DNA of 38,800 nucleotides from Metabacillus mangrovi. GTDB taxonomy: Bacteria; Bacillota; Bacilli; Bacillales; Bacillaceae. The notes under the pieces were generated by a model. It saw only the letters and a list, made by a program, of their open reading frames with translations. It ran no database searches and had not been told where the DNA came from. The stretch is from the NCBI RefSeq assembly GCF_009711125.1, contig NZ_WMIB01000030.1, positions 1 through 38,800 of the forward strand. The letters run 5' to 3'. This document shows, in pieces, positions 8,244 to 17,352 of the stretch (positions are counted from its first letter, which is position 1; each line of letters starts with the position of its first letter). Made by a program: the position numbers and the translations under genes.

Positions 8244-9989
8244 TTACATATTTAATTGCTGAATTTGAAAAAGGTTGTAATACAGTCCTTTTTTGGCCAT
8301 TAATTCCTGATGGGTGCCCTTCTCTGCTATTTTCCCATGCTCCATCAGCACAATTTGGCCTGCATGCGTGATGGTGGAAAGACGGTGGGCAACGATGAAG
8401 GTTGTCCGGTCTTTCGATAGTTTTTCCAGTGCTTCCTGTATGAGGTGCTCACTTTCCAGATCGAGCGCACTTGTTGCTTCATCCATGACGAGGATGGGCG
8501 GATTTTTCAAGAACACCCTTGCGATCGAGACGCGCTGTTTTTGCCCTCCGGAAAGCTTGACTCCCCGTTCCCCCACCTTTGTATCGTAGCCTTCCGGCAG
8601 TTTCATGATAAAATCATGGGCGTTCGCAGCTTTGGCCGCTTCAATGACCTCTTCATCCGTTGCATCCGGCTTTCCAACCAGAATGTTTTCTTTTACCGAA
8701 TGGGAAAAGAGGAAGGTGTCCTGCAGCACCATCCCGATTTGATTTCTCAGGCTGGTTGCTTCATAGTCCCGAATATCAATGCCATCAAGCGTAATTCTTC
8801 CGCCTGACACATCATAAAATCTCGGAATCAGGCTGACGAGGGTTGATTTTCCGCCACCGCTCATGCCTACAAGAGCGATGGTTTCCCCCCTGTTCGCCTG
8901 GAGGCTGACCCGGTCAAGCACCTTCTCTTCCTTTTCTCCGTATTGAAACGTCACATCCTCAAATTGAACGGTTCCCTTCACACGGTCGGCTTTGATGGCA
9001 TCGGGCTTGTCTACAATATCATACGGTTCATCCATGAATTCGAAGACACGGTCCATGGAAGCAAAGGCCTGGGTGATTAAGGTTGAGGAATTGATCAGTC
9101 TTCTGAGCGGACCGTAAAGCCGTTCAATATAAGCAATAAAAGCGACCATCGTTCCAATCGTCAAATCCCCATGAATCACCTGATAGCCTGCATATGCAAT
9201 AACAATCAATGGAGCGGCATCAGTGATCGTGTTCACGACGGCAAACGTTTTTGCGTTCCAGCTCGTATGATCGATGGCTTTATCGAGAAAGTTTTTATTC
9301 TCGGCAGCAAATTGCCTCTGCTCATGATCTTCAATGGCAAAACTGCGGATCACCGGCATTCCCTGCACCCGTTCATGCAGATGCCCTTGCACTTCGGCCA
9401 GAGCCTGGGAACGGACCTTCGTCAAATGGCGTAGTTTCCCATAAAAGAATTTCACCGAAAAGCCATACAGCGGGAAGAGGACAATAGAGACCAGGGTCAG
9501 AGGGATATCCATCGTCAGCATAATCGCAATGGCGATTAAAATGGTCACTACGTCGAGCCAAATGTTCATCAGACCGGTCATGACAAAATTTTTCGTCTGC
9601 TCCACATCATTGATTACCCTGGAAATAATTTCGCCGCCACGGGTATTCGCATAATAACGGAGGCTGAGCTTTTGGAGATGGGTAAACAGCTGATCCCTTA
9701 TATCGTAAAGGATCCGGTTTGATGCGAGCTGTGCAAAATATTGCCTGTAGTATTCAACCGGAGGCCTCATCACTACAAACACTCCGAACATGATCCCAAG
9801 GATCGTGAAAAGGTGCTCTGTTTTTTCCTGGGCTGAACCGGCCCCGCCCACAATGTCATCCACAACATATTTGATGAGAAGCGGAATCAGAAGCGGGATG
9901 GCAAATTTCACAACCCCAATTGCAATCGTCCCCGCAATCTGCCACTTATAAGGTTTTACAAAAACCATATATCTTTTTATTGAGCCCAT
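8244..9989 (-). CDS. ygaD: ABC exporter half-transporter, YgaD type
   Basis: A 581-residue fused exporter. The N-terminal transmembrane domain (about residues 1-310, six helices expected) is followed by a nucleotide-binding domain. That domain shows Walker A ([12 protein letters not shown]), Q-loop ([10 protein letters not shown]), signature [14 protein letters not shown], Walker B ([12 protein letters not shown]) and switch His (IVAHRLST). These are features of MsbA/LmrA/BmrA-like multidrug or lipid exporters acting as dimers. The gene name comes from its place upstream of ygaC/ygaB as in B. subtilis; the substrate is unknown. The ATG at 9989 is preceded by a G-rich ribosome site. It is separated from ygaC by a weak terminator and followed by its own strong one. 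Confidence 0.9.
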   Translation of the reverse strand: MGSIKRYMVFVKPYKWQIAGTIAIGVVKFAIPLLIPLLIKYVVDDIVGGAGSAQEKTEHLFTILGIMFGVFVVMRPPVEYYRQYFAQLASNRILYDIRDQLFTHLQKLSLRYYANTRGGEIISRVINDVEQTKNFVMTGLMNIWLDVVTILIAIAIMLTMDIPLTLVSIVLFPLYGFSVKFFYGKLRHLTKVRSQALAEVQGHLHERVQGMPVIRSFAIEDHEQRQFAAENKNFLDKAIDHTSWNAKTFAVVNTITDAAPLIVIAYAGYQVIHGDLTIGTMVAFIAYIERLYGPLRRLINSSTLITQAFASMDRVFEFMDEPYDIVDKPDAIKADRVKGTVQFEDVTFQYGEKEEKVLDRVSLQANRGETIALVGMSGGGKSTLVSLIPRFYDVSGGRITLDGIDIRDYEATSLRNQIGMVLQDTFLFSHSVKENILVGKPDATDEEVIEAAKAANAHDFIMKLPEGYDTKVGERGVKLSGGQKQRVSIARVFLKNPPILVMDEATSALDLESEHLIQEALEKLSKDRTTFIVAHRLSTITHAGQIVLMEHGKIAEKGTHQELMAKKGLYYNLFQIQQLNM

Positions 9990-10021
9990 GCTTTAACCCC
10001 CATGATGTCTGCCGCCCAAAA

Positions 10022-10049
10022 CAAAAAACCTGCTGATGGCTCCAACAGG
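10022..10049 (-). terminator. Terminator of ygaC
   Basis: On the minus strand CCTGTTG pairs with CAGCAGG (one G-U) around a 7-nt loop, followed by TTTTTTG. It lies just after the ygaC stop. Confidence 0.7.
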
Positions 10050-10054
10050 CCTTT

Positions 10055-10597
10055 CTATTTGGAAAACCTCAAATACTGCTCGTACCATGTATCAATAAAC
10101 TCATCTGAAAAGGGACCTTCCCCTTCCTTGATCCATCTAATGAGCCGCTCTACATTTCTTTTCAAAATCAAATCGATAACACCAGGATATTTCATTTCTT
10201 TTTTATGCGCTTCATACTCATCTTCATCAAGAAGGACATAGGATTTGTCCGGATATACTTTTACGTCCAGATCATAATCAATGTACTTCAGCGCCTCATC
10301 ATCCCATACAAACGGTGAACTGATGTTGCAGTAATAATAAACCCCATCCTCACGAAGCATCCCGATAATATTAAACCAGTGCTTCGCATGGAAATAACAG
10401 ATTGCAGGCTCCCTCGTAATCCAGGTCCTGCCATCCGACTCCACAACGGTCGTGCGGTCGTTCCCGCCAATAATCAATTGATCAGTACCCTTCAATATCA
10501 TGGTTTCTTCCCAGATCCGATGCAGCTTGCCGTTGTGCTTATAGCTGTGTATTTGTATTGTTTCCCCTTCCGCCGGTAAGCCCATCTTTTTCGCCAT
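10055..10597 (-). CDS. ygaC: Nucleoside tri-/diphosphatase, YgaC/Ntdp family (DUF402)
   Basis: A 180-residue DUF402 protein, with conserved blocks [47 protein letters not shown] and [14 protein letters not shown]. Proteins of this family hydrolyse nucleoside tri- and diphosphates with divalent metal; the Asp/Glu-rich [10 protein letters not shown] and [10 protein letters not shown] segments probably supply metal ligands. The ATG at 10597 gives 180 residues, the length of the staphylococcal homologue. A second in-frame ATG at 10585 (MGLPAEGE) has a closer AAGGATGG site and is a realistic alternative start. It lies between ygaB and ygaD on the same strand, as in the B. subtilis yga cluster. Confidence 0.88.
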   Translation of the reverse strand: MAKKMGLPAEGETIQIHSYKHNGKLHRIWEETMILKGTDQLIIGGNDRTTVVESDGRTWITREPAICYFHAKHWFNIIGMLREDGVYYYCNISSPFVWDDEALKYIDYDLDVKVYPDKSYVLLDEDEYEAHKKEMKYPGVIDLILKRNVERLIRWIKEGEGPFSDEFIDTWYEQYLRFSK

Positions 10598-10711
10598 CCT
10601 TTAAAGCAGCTCCTGAAAGAATTTCCGCGCATTTCCAGCAGCCAAAGTTCTATTTCCTCTCATTATACCGCTACTGTTTCCAAAAAGAAAATAAAAGGCC
10701 GCGCACGCATT

Positions 10712-10966
10712 TCATCCTCCCTTCACTGTATTGCTTTTATAGGAGCGGATCACTTCCTCCGTCTGCTCCTCAAACATCGTTTGAATCAGATACAGCTCCC
10801 GCTTCATCTCCTGAATCTCACCCTGAACCACCTTCAGACGATCCTCAGACTGAAGACGCTCAAGCTCCCTCTCAATTCTCTGGCACCGCTCCACCTCACC
10901 CTGCAGCTCCAGCAGCCGGTCCATCGTCTTCAGCTGCTCTCCTACAAGCAGATCAAATTTGCTCAT
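10712..10966 (-). CDS. ygaB: YgaB-like coiled-coil protein
   Basis: An 84-residue protein beginning MSKFDLLVGEQLKTMDRLL and continuing as one charged heptad-rich helix (about residues 10-70), predicted to be a coiled coil. It has no signal peptide or known catalytic motif. The function is unknown; the name comes from the N-terminal sequence type and the position between sspE and ygaC. The frame runs open far upstream through repeats, but the ATG at 10966 has AAAGGGG 7 nt before it, and the upstream extension (proline-rich, repeat-derived) is not protein-like. Confidence 0.75.
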   Translation of the reverse strand: MSKFDLLVGEQLKTMDRLLELQGEVERCQRIERELERLQSEDRLKVVQGEIQEMKRELYLIQTMFEEQTEEVIRSYKSNTVKGG

Positions 10967-11102
10967 GCATGAGCCCCTTTCGCCTCCAAATATTCTTCTC
11001 TTATGTATTCGGTCCCAGGATGGAGCCTTCCTTTGAAAAAATTTGCGGATGTATGGGAGGGTTTGTCGAATGGGGAAAGGGAGTAAAGGAGAATGAGGAA
11101 AC

Positions 11103-11218
11103 AAGCACCGGGGTGCCTTGCTGCTTTAGTGAAGATACCAACACCGGGTGCTCTGCTGCTTTAACCGAAGAAACCAACACCGGAGTGCTCTGCTGCTTCA
11201 ACTAAGAAACCCACACCT
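11103..11218. repeat. 36-bp tandem repeat, about three copies plus a partial
   Basis: The CACCGG motif followed by GTGC, CTGCTGCTT and GAAGA/AAGAA recurs at 11106, 11142, 11178 and 11214, an exact 36-bp spacing. It lies in the 825-bp gene-free space between ygaB and sspE. It is open in several frames only because its period is a multiple of three. Confidence 0.85.
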
Positions 11219-11472
11219 GGTGCCAGTCCCCTGCTGCTTCACCGCAAGTGGGGGCAGAGGCACTGCTTCGCCGGCCCTTGCGGCACAGGCTCTCACAGAA
11301 CAGGTGCCGGAGCTTTAGTGCGGCAGTGATTGTGGGGTCAGGCACGCTGCCTGTCCCCTGCTGCTTCACCGCATGTGGGGGCAGAGGCACTGCTCCGCCG
11401 GCCCTTGCGGCACAGGCTCTCACAGAGCAGGTGCCGGAGCTTTAGTACGGCAGTGAATGTGGGGACAGGCAC
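11219..11472. repeat. 127-bp tandem duplication
   Basis: Positions 11219-11345 and 11346-11472 are adjacent copies differing at only a handful of bases (for example CCGCAAGTGG versus CCGCATGTGG). Each contains CCCCTGCTGCTTCACCGC, GGCAGAGGCACTGCT, GCCCTTGCGGCACAGGC and CAGGTGCCGGAGCTTTAGT, several of which are partial palindromes. No gene is supported. Confidence 0.9.
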
Positions 11473-11630
11473 CGGGGCAACTTTGTCCCCATTAAAGTGA
11501 ATGTGGAGTCACAGGCACCCGCCCCCCTTTTCCCCATTAAAGTAAATGTAAGGTCAGGCACAGTACACATTTTACATTAAAGTAAACGCGGGAACAGGCA
11601 CGCTGCACCTTCGCCCAATTAAATTCCTGT
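11473..11630. repeat. Degenerate CAGGCAC repeats
   Basis: Four diverged units of roughly 45-55 bp contain CATTAAAGT, AATGTG-type sequence and CAGGCAC, each followed by a variable C-rich or A/T-rich tail ending in CCC or a similar run. They continue the repeat field between ygaB and sspE. Confidence 0.7.
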
Positions 11631-11650
11631 CAAACAAAAAAACCACAGGA

Positions 11651-11762
11651 AAGAGGCCGCCCGTGTGCAAGCCGTCCTTTCTCTCCCCCTGCCGGACCCA
11701 CTTGCGGTAAGCGGTCGTTGTGCAGAGTATGGAAATAAGGAAAATTCTTGCGGGCGGCCTCT
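11651..11762 (-). terminator. Interrupted terminator-like stem downstream of sspE
   Basis: AGAGGCCGCCCG at one end and CGGGCGGCCTCT at the other form a 12-bp perfect stem. On the minus strand it is followed after ten bases by TTTTTTT. The intervening 75-90 nt make an unusually long loop for a terminator, as though DNA was inserted into the hairpin of a normal sspE terminator. Confidence 0.55.
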
Positions 11763-11791
11763 CATGCATTTGCTGCATTTAGTGGTGTGAA

Positions 11792-11983
11792 TTAGCTGTT
11801 TTTAGATTTGTTTGCTTCAGCTTGCTGGTTGTACTTCTTCACGTGTTGTGCATCAGTTTCAGAAGCGAACTCAGTGCCGTATTGGCCTTGAGCAGCTTGC
11901 TGGTTTTGTTGCTTAACGTGTTGAACGTTAGTTCCAGAAGTTGTTTTACCAGCTTGTTGTTGGTTTTGGTTGTTGTTTGCCAT
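11792..11983 (-). CDS. sspE: Gamma-type small acid-soluble spore protein
   Basis: A 63-residue protein rich in Asn, Gln, Lys and Ala, beginning MANNNQNQQQAGK. Two related blocks (TNVQHVKQQNQQAAQ and TDAQHVKKYNQQAEA) flank the GTEFASET sequence. This resembles the TEFASE-type site cut by the germination protease in gamma-SASPs, which store amino acids for germination. The ATG at 11983 has a full GGAGGTGATT ribosome site. A sigma-G promoter lies at 12005-12034, so it should be expressed in the forespore. It is shorter than the B. subtilis protein. Its place beside fabL and ygaB matches B. subtilis. Confidence 0.93.
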   Translation of the reverse strand: MANNNQNQQQAGKTTSGTNVQHVKQQNQQAAQGQYGTEFASETDAQHVKKYNQQAEANKSKNS

Positions 11984-12004
11984 TGTAATCACCTCCACAA
12001 AAAA

Positions 12005-12034
12005 TAGAATGTCCTGTGGAGGCAGGTAATATTC
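12005..12034 (-). promoter_or_regulatory. Sigma-G promoter of sspE
   Basis: On the minus strand GAATA (12030-12034), an 18-bp spacer and CATTCTA (12005-12011) match the forespore sigma-G consensus (GHATR, 17-18 bp, CATWHTA). It is about 22 bp before the sspE start. Confidence 0.75.
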
Positions 12035-12060
12035 GCTGCGTTTTATTTTTTTTTATAACC

Positions 12061-12843
<783 letters not shown>

Positions 12844-12897
12844 TTATTGTATCAAACAATAATGAACATACGCCATATTCGCAAGGGGGCACCACTA

Positions 12898-13122
12898 ATG
12901 TATGTAGGACGGGACATGTCTGAACTCACGATGGTTTCAAAAAGAGAATGGAGAAATGATGAACTTGCTTATTTCCACCACGCCTTTCAGCAGATTCTTC
13001 CTTATATGAATTCTGAGGGATTGACGATCCATAAAGAAATCATGAAGGAGATTGAAGACCGCGGGGGCATGAAAAGAAATGAAGCGGATTATACGCATGG
13101 GACAGAAGTCAGTTACGATTAA
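12898..13122 (+). CDS. yfhS: YfhS-like small protein
   Basis: A 74-residue protein beginning MYVGRDMSELTMVSKREW, with a central YFHHAFQQILPYMNSEG segment and an acidic C-terminus. It has no signal peptide, membrane helix or known catalytic motif. The function is unknown. The frame opens upstream at 12838, but the ATG at 12898 is preceded by AAGGGGG and gives the usual family length. It is transcribed divergently from fabL and convergently with mutY, as in B. subtilis. Confidence 0.85.
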   Translation: MYVGRDMSELTMVSKREWRNDELAYFHHAFQQILPYMNSEGLTIHKEIMKEIEDRGGMKRNEADYTHGTEVSYD

Positions 13123-13133
13123 GGAGACAGCAG

Positions 13134-13167
13134 GGCCGGAAGAATCTTCTTCCGGCCTGTTTTTTTA
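13134..13167 (+). terminator. Terminator of yfhS
   Basis: GGCCGGAAGAA and TTCTTCCGGCC form an 11-bp perfect stem around two bases, followed by TGTTTTTTT on the plus strand. It ends at the convergent mutY stop codon. Confidence 0.9.
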
Positions 13168-14247
13168 CATTTGATCCTGATAAAGCTGATAAATCTTTTG
13201 ATGGGAAACAGGAAAAGCGTATTGCTTCATTTCTTCCTCTGTTACTCTAATGAGTCCGCTGCCTTCCGGGATATGGTCTGTAACACCTTTAAATAGGACA
13301 AGGTTCCAGATGAGATGGCTGAATACGTGCTGGATGGTACCTTCCAGAGCTTGCAGCTCCACTGCTGCCCTATATTCCTCATGCAGAAACAGCTGCAGTT
13401 CCTCTTTTTGCGGCAAAATGTCCGAGACCGTTTCACAGTTCGGGAATTCCCATAGATTTGCTAGAAGACCGGATGAAGGGCGTTTATGGATCCAGTAGCT
13501 TCCGCTGCTGTCAGTGAGGACGGCAGCTGCGAGCAACAGGGATTTCTGTTTTTTCTTTTTGCTTTTAAAAGGCAGTTCCTGCTGCCTTCCTTCTCCAAAT
13601 GCTTTGCAGTGTTCACGGACCGGGCACAGCAGGCAGGATGGTTTCCCGGGAGTGCAGATTAAGGCACCGAGTTCCATAAGGGCCTGATTGAAGTCGGATG
13701 GATTCTCTTTAGAGATGACGTCGCGGATTGCCTCTTCGAACACTTTCCGTGTCTTCGGTTTGGCAATATCCTCTTCGATCAGAAGGATCCGGGACATGAC
13801 ACGCATGACGTTTCCGTCAACCGCAGGCTCCGGAATGTTATAGGCGATGCTCATAACCGCGCCTTTTGTATATGGGCCCACTCCTTTCAATTCCCCGAAT
13901 TTTTCAGGATCTGCCGGAACCACTCCGTCGTATTCTGCATGCACCTCTTTGACCGCAGTCTGCAGATTCCGAACCCTTGAATAATAGCCCAGCCCTTCCC
14001 AGGCTTTCAGGATTTGTTCCTCGTCTGCACCGGCAAGGTGAGCGACCGTCGGGAACTTTTCCATGAAATTTAAAAAATAGGGGATCACGGTGTCTACTCT
14101 CGTTTGCTGGAGCATAATTTCAGATACCCATACTCTGTAGGGATCTGCATTTTCCCTCCACGGAAGAATTCTCTGTTCTTTCTGGAACCAGCTAATCAAG
14201 TCATGCTGAAACTGCTGAATCTGTAAATCAGAAGTATATGATTTCAT
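13165..14247 (-). CDS. mutY: A/G-specific adenine glycosylase MutY
   Basis: A 360-residue DNA repair enzyme that removes adenine mispaired with 8-oxoguanine. The catalytic Glu43 lies in VSEIMLQQT. The helix-hairpin-helix is [11 protein letters not shown] and is followed by the catalytic Asp144 in PAVDGNV. The [4Fe-4S] ligands Cys198, Cys205, Cys208 and Cys214 have the expected 6-2-5 spacing. The C-terminal third (from about 230) is the NUDIX-like domain that recognises 8-oxoguanine, containing [10 protein letters not shown]. All key residues are present and the length is normal. The ATG at 14247 has CCGGAGG upstream. It is convergent with yfhS and divergent from yfhP, as in B. subtilis. Confidence 0.96.
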   Translation of the reverse strand: MKSYTSDLQIQQFQHDLISWFQKEQRILPWRENADPYRVWVSEIMLQQTRVDTVIPYFLNFMEKFPTVAHLAGADEEQILKAWEGLGYYSRVRNLQTAVKEVHAEYDGVVPADPEKFGELKGVGPYTKGAVMSIAYNIPEPAVDGNVMRVMSRILLIEEDIAKPKTRKVFEEAIRDVISKENPSDFNQALMELGALICTPGKPSCLLCPVREHCKAFGEGRQQELPFKSKKKKQKSLLLAAAVLTDSSGSYWIHKRPSSGLLANLWEFPNCETVSDILPQKEELQLFLHEEYRAAVELQALEGTIQHVFSHLIWNLVLFKGVTDHIPEGSGLIRVTEEEMKQYAFPVSHQKIYQLYQDQM

Positions 14248-14327
14248 GTAAAAGCCTCCGGATGTTAAAATTCACTCTATAATGGGAAACATAGCTTTAT
14301 ACTGGATAAGTTGATGGGAGGAATACG

Positions 14328-15308
14328 ATGGATACAGCCACCCATGTCGTGATGGGGATCGCCCTTGGAGGAGCAGCGACACTCGATCCTGTCATCGGAA
14401 GCGATCCAGCAGCTTCGAGTGCTGTGATGGCAGCTGCCATTCTCGGCTCACAGGCTCCGGACCTGGATACTATTTTAAAACTTCGCAATAATGCTGTCTA
14501 TATTCGGAATCACCGCGGCATCACCCATTCCATACCGGCAGTTCTGCTCTGGTCTATCCTGATTACTGGACTGATTTATTTCCTGTATCCGGGAATTGAC
14601 CTTCTGCATCTAGCTTTATGGACATTTATCGCGGTAGCTTTGCACGTGTTCGTTGATATTTTTAATGCCTACGGCACGCAGGCACTGAGGCCGTTCTCGG
14701 ATAAGTGGATCGCCCTCGGATTGATCAACACCTTTGATCCGATCATTTTTCTGATTCATATTATCGCCATACTGGTCTGGGTTTTCGGCGCCCCGCAAGG
14801 ACCTGTGTTTGCCGTCATGTTTGCTTTTCTGGCCGTGTACTATGTTCTCCGCTACGCAATGAATAAAAAAATCGCGCATGAAATCAAGGAGAAATTCAAT
14901 CGTGTTACGGATATTACGATTTCGCCTACACTGCGGTTCCGCAACTGGCATCTGGCGATCACAACAGAAACCCATTTCTATGTAGCCCGTCATGTAAATG
15001 GAAAGCTGACCGTCCTGGATGAGTTCGACCGGGTTCCTGTTCCGCAAACCGAACTGATCAAAGCAGCGGAGCTGGACCACAACATCTCAGCATTTTTATC
15101 CTTCTCACCGGTTTACCGCTGGGAAGTAGAGGAATATTCGGATCATTACGAGGTCCGTTTTATTGATTTGCGCTACCGGAGCAAAGGGTATTATCCTTTT
15201 GTGGCGATCGTTCAACTGGACACCAGCCTGGCGATCGTCAGCTCTTACACCGGCTGGATTTTCAGCGAGGAAAAGCTGAGGAAAAAACTTCACTTGATTC
15301 CAGATTGA
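14328..15308 (+). CDS. yfhP: YfhP-type membrane metal-dependent hydrolase
   Basis: A 326-residue DUF457/YdjM-type integral membrane protein. It starts MDTATHVVMGIALGGAATLDP and has conserved acidic and histidine residues typical of the family: HV near the N-terminus, GSQAPDLDT, NHRGITHS, and LHVFVDIFNAYGTQA. About five hydrophobic segments span residues 60-185, and a soluble C-terminal domain follows. B. subtilis YfhP is linked to repression of yfhQ-related genes, but its biochemical activity is unproven. The ATG has GGGAGG 6 nt upstream. The IS605-type remnant starts at its stop codon without shortening the protein noticeably. Confidence 0.88.
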   Translation: MDTATHVVMGIALGGAATLDPVIGSDPAASSAVMAAAILGSQAPDLDTILKLRNNAVYIRNHRGITHSIPAVLLWSILITGLIYFLYPGIDLLHLALWTFIAVALHVFVDIFNAYGTQALRPFSDKWIALGLINTFDPIIFLIHIIAILVWVFGAPQGPVFAVMFAFLAVYYVLRYAMNKKIAHEIKEKFNRVTDITISPTLRFRNWHLAITTETHFYVARHVNGKLTVLDEFDRVPVPQTELIKAAELDHNISAFLSFSPVYRWEVEEYSDHYEVRFIDLRYRSKGYYPFVAIVQLDTSLAIVSSYTGWIFSEEKLRKKLHLIPD

Positions 15309-15436
15309 ACTACCCCCACTTAATTTCCTGGCAGAAATTTGAAGTGGGGGATTCCTAAGAACACGGGCGAACACGGGCGTAACCGCCCGTTATTGATTAG
15401 GCGATCCCCGCAGTCCCTGCGGTTAGAAGCTTCAAG
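15309..15436 (-). mobile_element. Remnant of an IS200/IS605-family (TnpB-type) element: 3' end with omega-RNA-like scaffold
   Basis: Read on the minus strand, this segment has a GCAGGGACTGCGGG-type hairpin and an ACGGGCG-GTTA-CGCCCGT hairpin (15376-15393). It ends in a subterminal stem, CCCCCACTT with AAGTGGGGG (15313-15350), just before GTAGTTC. I recognise this series from the 3' ends of IS605/IS1341-type transposons in Bacillus, where it encodes the TnpB guide RNA scaffold and the right end. There is no tnpA or tnpB beside it, so it is a truncated or solo end. No left-end palindrome was seen. Confidence 0.6.
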
Positions 15437-15447
15437 GTTTTGATGAT

Positions 15448-15475
15448 AAAAAGAGGCGGTTTTCCGCCTCTTTTT
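15448..15475. terminator. Bidirectional terminator between yfhP and yfhJ
   Basis: AAAAAGAGGCGG and CCGCCTCTTTTT flank TTTT, giving a 12-bp perfect stem with U-tracts in both directions. It ends yfhJ (minus strand) and anything reading from yfhP. Confidence 0.9.
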
Positions 15476-15743
15476 AATGCTTTAAATAATCATCCTGGTT
15501 GAGAAGATGCTGATATTTCGGATTTGTCGCCACAAATTCATGCAGGCGGGGACCATATTGTTCAATCCATTTTCGGACGATCGCTTCGGTCATTTCGGCT
15601 CCCTGATACTTTTCCCCCGCTCTCGCATAGGTTGCTTCAAAATCGCTCCAAAGCAGTTCGACCCATGTTCTCGCCTGGGCATGAGCAAGCGAATCATTTT
15701 TCAAAAGAAGCAAATCGGTCAGACGCTCCAAATGGCTCTCCAT
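15474..15743 (-). CDS. yfhJ: YfhJ, WVELL-motif protein
   Basis: An 89-residue protein beginning MESHLERLTDLLLLKND, with the diagnostic TWVELLWSDFEATYA sequence that names the WVELL family. This is followed by a conserved EMTEAIVRKWIEQYGPRLHEF segment and an NPKYQHLL tail. It is predicted soluble and helical, with no assigned function. The frame is open upstream to 15812, but the ATG at 15743 has AGGAGGTG 7 nt upstream and matches family length. It is divergent from sspK, the B. subtilis arrangement. A minus-strand TATAAT at 15789-15794 may be its -10 element, overlapping the sspK promoter. Confidence 0.9.
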   Translation of the reverse strand: MESHLERLTDLLLLKNDSLAHAQARTWVELLWSDFEATYARAGEKYQGAEMTEAIVRKWIEQYGPRLHEFVATNPKYQHLLNQDDYLKH

Positions 15744-15789
15744 AATGGGCACCTCCTTTTTTAAAAGGCAATTCTGCCTGTACCTTCTA

Positions 15790-15818
15790 TTATAAAACAA
15801 ATGGCTCCGCACATAATA
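15790..15818 (+). promoter_or_regulatory. Sigma-G-type promoter of sspK
   Basis: TTATA (15790-15794), a 17-bp spacer and CATAATA (15812-15818). The -10 matches the sigma-G consensus fully; the -35 lacks only the leading G. It fits forespore expression of sspK. Confidence 0.6.
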
Positions 15819-15871
15819 ACGGTACGCTTCTACTTCTTATTGAAGCGAACTTTACACTGGAGGCGGTTCGA

Positions 15872-16027
15872 TTGCGGAACAAAGCGAAAGATTTTCCAAT
15901 TGCAGCAAGAGCTGAGGGTGAAGCACGGGCGAAAGGCGCTTATGCTTCCAAACGGGCAGATGGAACAATCAATGATCATCCGCAGGAACGCATGAGAGCT
16001 TCCGGCGAGCGCAGAGAACACAATTAA
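15872..16027 (+). CDS. sspK: Small acid-soluble spore protein K
   Basis: A 51-residue protein starting [19 protein letters not shown]. It shares the [11 protein letters not shown] and [13 protein letters not shown] segments that identify SspK, a minor forespore-specific spore protein. The start codon is TTG at 15872, set by a GGAGG ribosome site 8 nt upstream; no ATG is available. The protein is basic, without hydrophobic segments. A sigma-G-type promoter precedes it and a strong terminator follows. It sits between yfhJ and yfhH as in B. subtilis. The exact role of SspK in the spore core is not known. Confidence 0.92.
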   Translation: MRNKAKDFPIAARAEGEARAKGAYASKRADGTINDHPQERMRASGERREHN

Positions 16028-16033
16028 TGTGTG

Positions 16034-16066
16034 AAGGACTGGCTTATGTGGAGCCAGTCCTTTTTA
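16034..16066 (+). terminator. Terminator between sspK and yfhH
   Basis: AAGGACTGGCT and AGCCAGTCCTT form an 11-bp perfect stem with TTTTTATTT after it on the plus strand. It ends sspK and overlaps the end of the convergent yfhH. Confidence 0.9.
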
Positions 16067-16378
16067 TTTAACCAGCACGGAGATGGGCAGAGCCTCTTCC
16101 GTATCCGGTGTTTCCAGCCGGTAGCCCCAGGCGAAAATCCCATTCATATAGACAATTTTGAATACTTCACCGGGAGCCCCATCAATTTCATATTCTTCCC
16201 CCGCTTGGAAACTCGCCGGATCGAGAAGGTACGATTTTGCCATGGATATTTTCCGGTCCAGTACAGCAAATTCGTTTACCATTCCCATCTGCTCGGCTTT
16301 TCTTGCTTTTTCTTTTAAGGAGCCAATTTCCGAATTCAGCTCAAACGCTGTCATTTCACTGTAACGTCTGGTTTCCAA
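16064..16378 (-). CDS. yfhH: YfhH family protein (DUF1811)
   Basis: A 104-residue protein. A helical N-terminal half (to about residue 50, with YSEMTAFELNSEIGSLKEKARKAE-like content) is followed by a small beta domain containing YLLDPASF, GEEYEIDG and VYMNGIFAWGYRL. This is the DUF1811/YfhH arrangement; a structure exists for the B. subtilis protein but no activity is established. The start is TTG at 16376-16378, with AGGGGGG 7 nt upstream. It is the same length as the B. subtilis protein and lies directly downstream of recX on the same strand. Confidence 0.9.
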   Translation of the reverse strand: METRRYSEMTAFELNSEIGSLKEKARKAEQMGMVNEFAVLDRKISMAKSYLLDPASFQAGEEYEIDGAPGEVFKIVYMNGIFAWGYRLETPDTEEALPISVLVK

Positions 16379-16434
16379 ATGACTTCCCCCCTAATATGCT
16401 GTCCAGACAGGACTTTCTCTCTTTAACGCGAATA

Positions 16435-17253
16435 CTAACTTTGTATAAATTCATCCGGATTATTCAGGTACTCGTCAATCATTTCAATCGAGAAGCCCTT
16501 CCGGTAAAGATACTGCTTCATCTTTTGCCGGTTTTCAAAACCGTTCTCCGGCTTGTATTTAGACCTGGCTTTCTCTGCGTGACGGGCAAGAGCCTCACGT
16601 TCCTGATCCTGGTTATTGCTGTAATCGATGGATTGAAGCACTAACGAAACAAGGCTGAAATTAAAGCCTTTCCTGACCAGCAGCTGTTCCAGCTTCTTTT
16701 TAACCTGGAACGTTGATAGTGACTGGTTCTTTTTCAAAAATTTCTCAGCATGCTTCATCGCTTCATCCAGCTGCTCTTCGTGGGAATATAAAGATAAAGC
16801 CTGTTCAATATCTAATGGAGAGATCCCTTTTTGAATCAGCTCCTGCCTGATGACATCCGGGCCTTTACCGGATGAATTCATCTGGGTTTTCAGATAGGCT
16901 TCTGCAAATCTGGAATCATTGACTAATCCCGCTTCATCCAGCTGATAAAGCACTTCCTGAATGGTCTCAGGCTGAAATTCCTTTTTAGCGAGCTGCTGCT
17001 GGATCTCTTTTGAAGACCGCATCCGGTAGCTTAAATAATCCAGAGCCGAGTTATACGCTTTCCTGATTTCATCGCCTGTCCGAATTTCGGCAATATCCAG
17101 GTCTGAGAGTTCTTTTCCTTTGCCGAGGCCATACTTGATCAAAGTATGCTCATCGACGCCGAAGCCGAATTCTTCCCCTTTGCCGTAGTCCAAAAAAATG
17201 TTATACCGTTCTGCATTTTTTTGCTGGGACGTAATTTTTGTAATAAAAGCCAT
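16435..17253 (-). CDS. recX: Recombination regulator RecX
   Basis: A 272-residue RecX protein with three-helix repeats: YNSALDYLSYRMRSSKEIQQQL, LDEAGLVNDSRFAEAYLKTQ and later KKLEQLLVRKGF and KMKQYLYRKGF blocks. RecX binds RecA filaments and modulates recombination and the SOS response. The N-terminal 60 or so residues form the extra domain seen in Bacillaceae RecX. An upstream GTG (17262) is in frame, but the ATG at 17253 has GGGAGG 8 nt before it and is the better start. It is divergent from yfhF and 56 nt upstream of yfhH on the same strand. Confidence 0.92.
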   Translation of the reverse strand: MAFITKITSQQKNAERYNIFLDYGKGEEFGFGVDEHTLIKYGLGKGKELSDLDIAEIRTGDEIRKAYNSALDYLSYRMRSSKEIQQQLAKKEFQPETIQEVLYQLDEAGLVNDSRFAEAYLKTQMNSSGKGPDVIRQELIQKGISPLDIEQALSLYSHEEQLDEAMKHAEKFLKKNQSLSTFQVKKKLEQLLVRKGFNFSLVSLVLQSIDYSNNQDQEREALARHAEKARSKYKPENGFENRQKMKQYLYRKGFSIEMIDEYLNNPDEFIQS

Positions 17254-17352
17254 CCTCAACACCTCCCTCTTATTTTATCACACGTTTACCATCAGGGAGG
17301 CAGGGTAGAGCTTAGAAAAAGCATTTAAAAATTCAGCGCGAGGTGATTGAAG

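Noticed and set aside
11001-11201. Repetitive open frame on the minus strand downstream of ygaB
   Set aside because: It reads through the 36-bp repeats and has no ribosome site or family resemblance.
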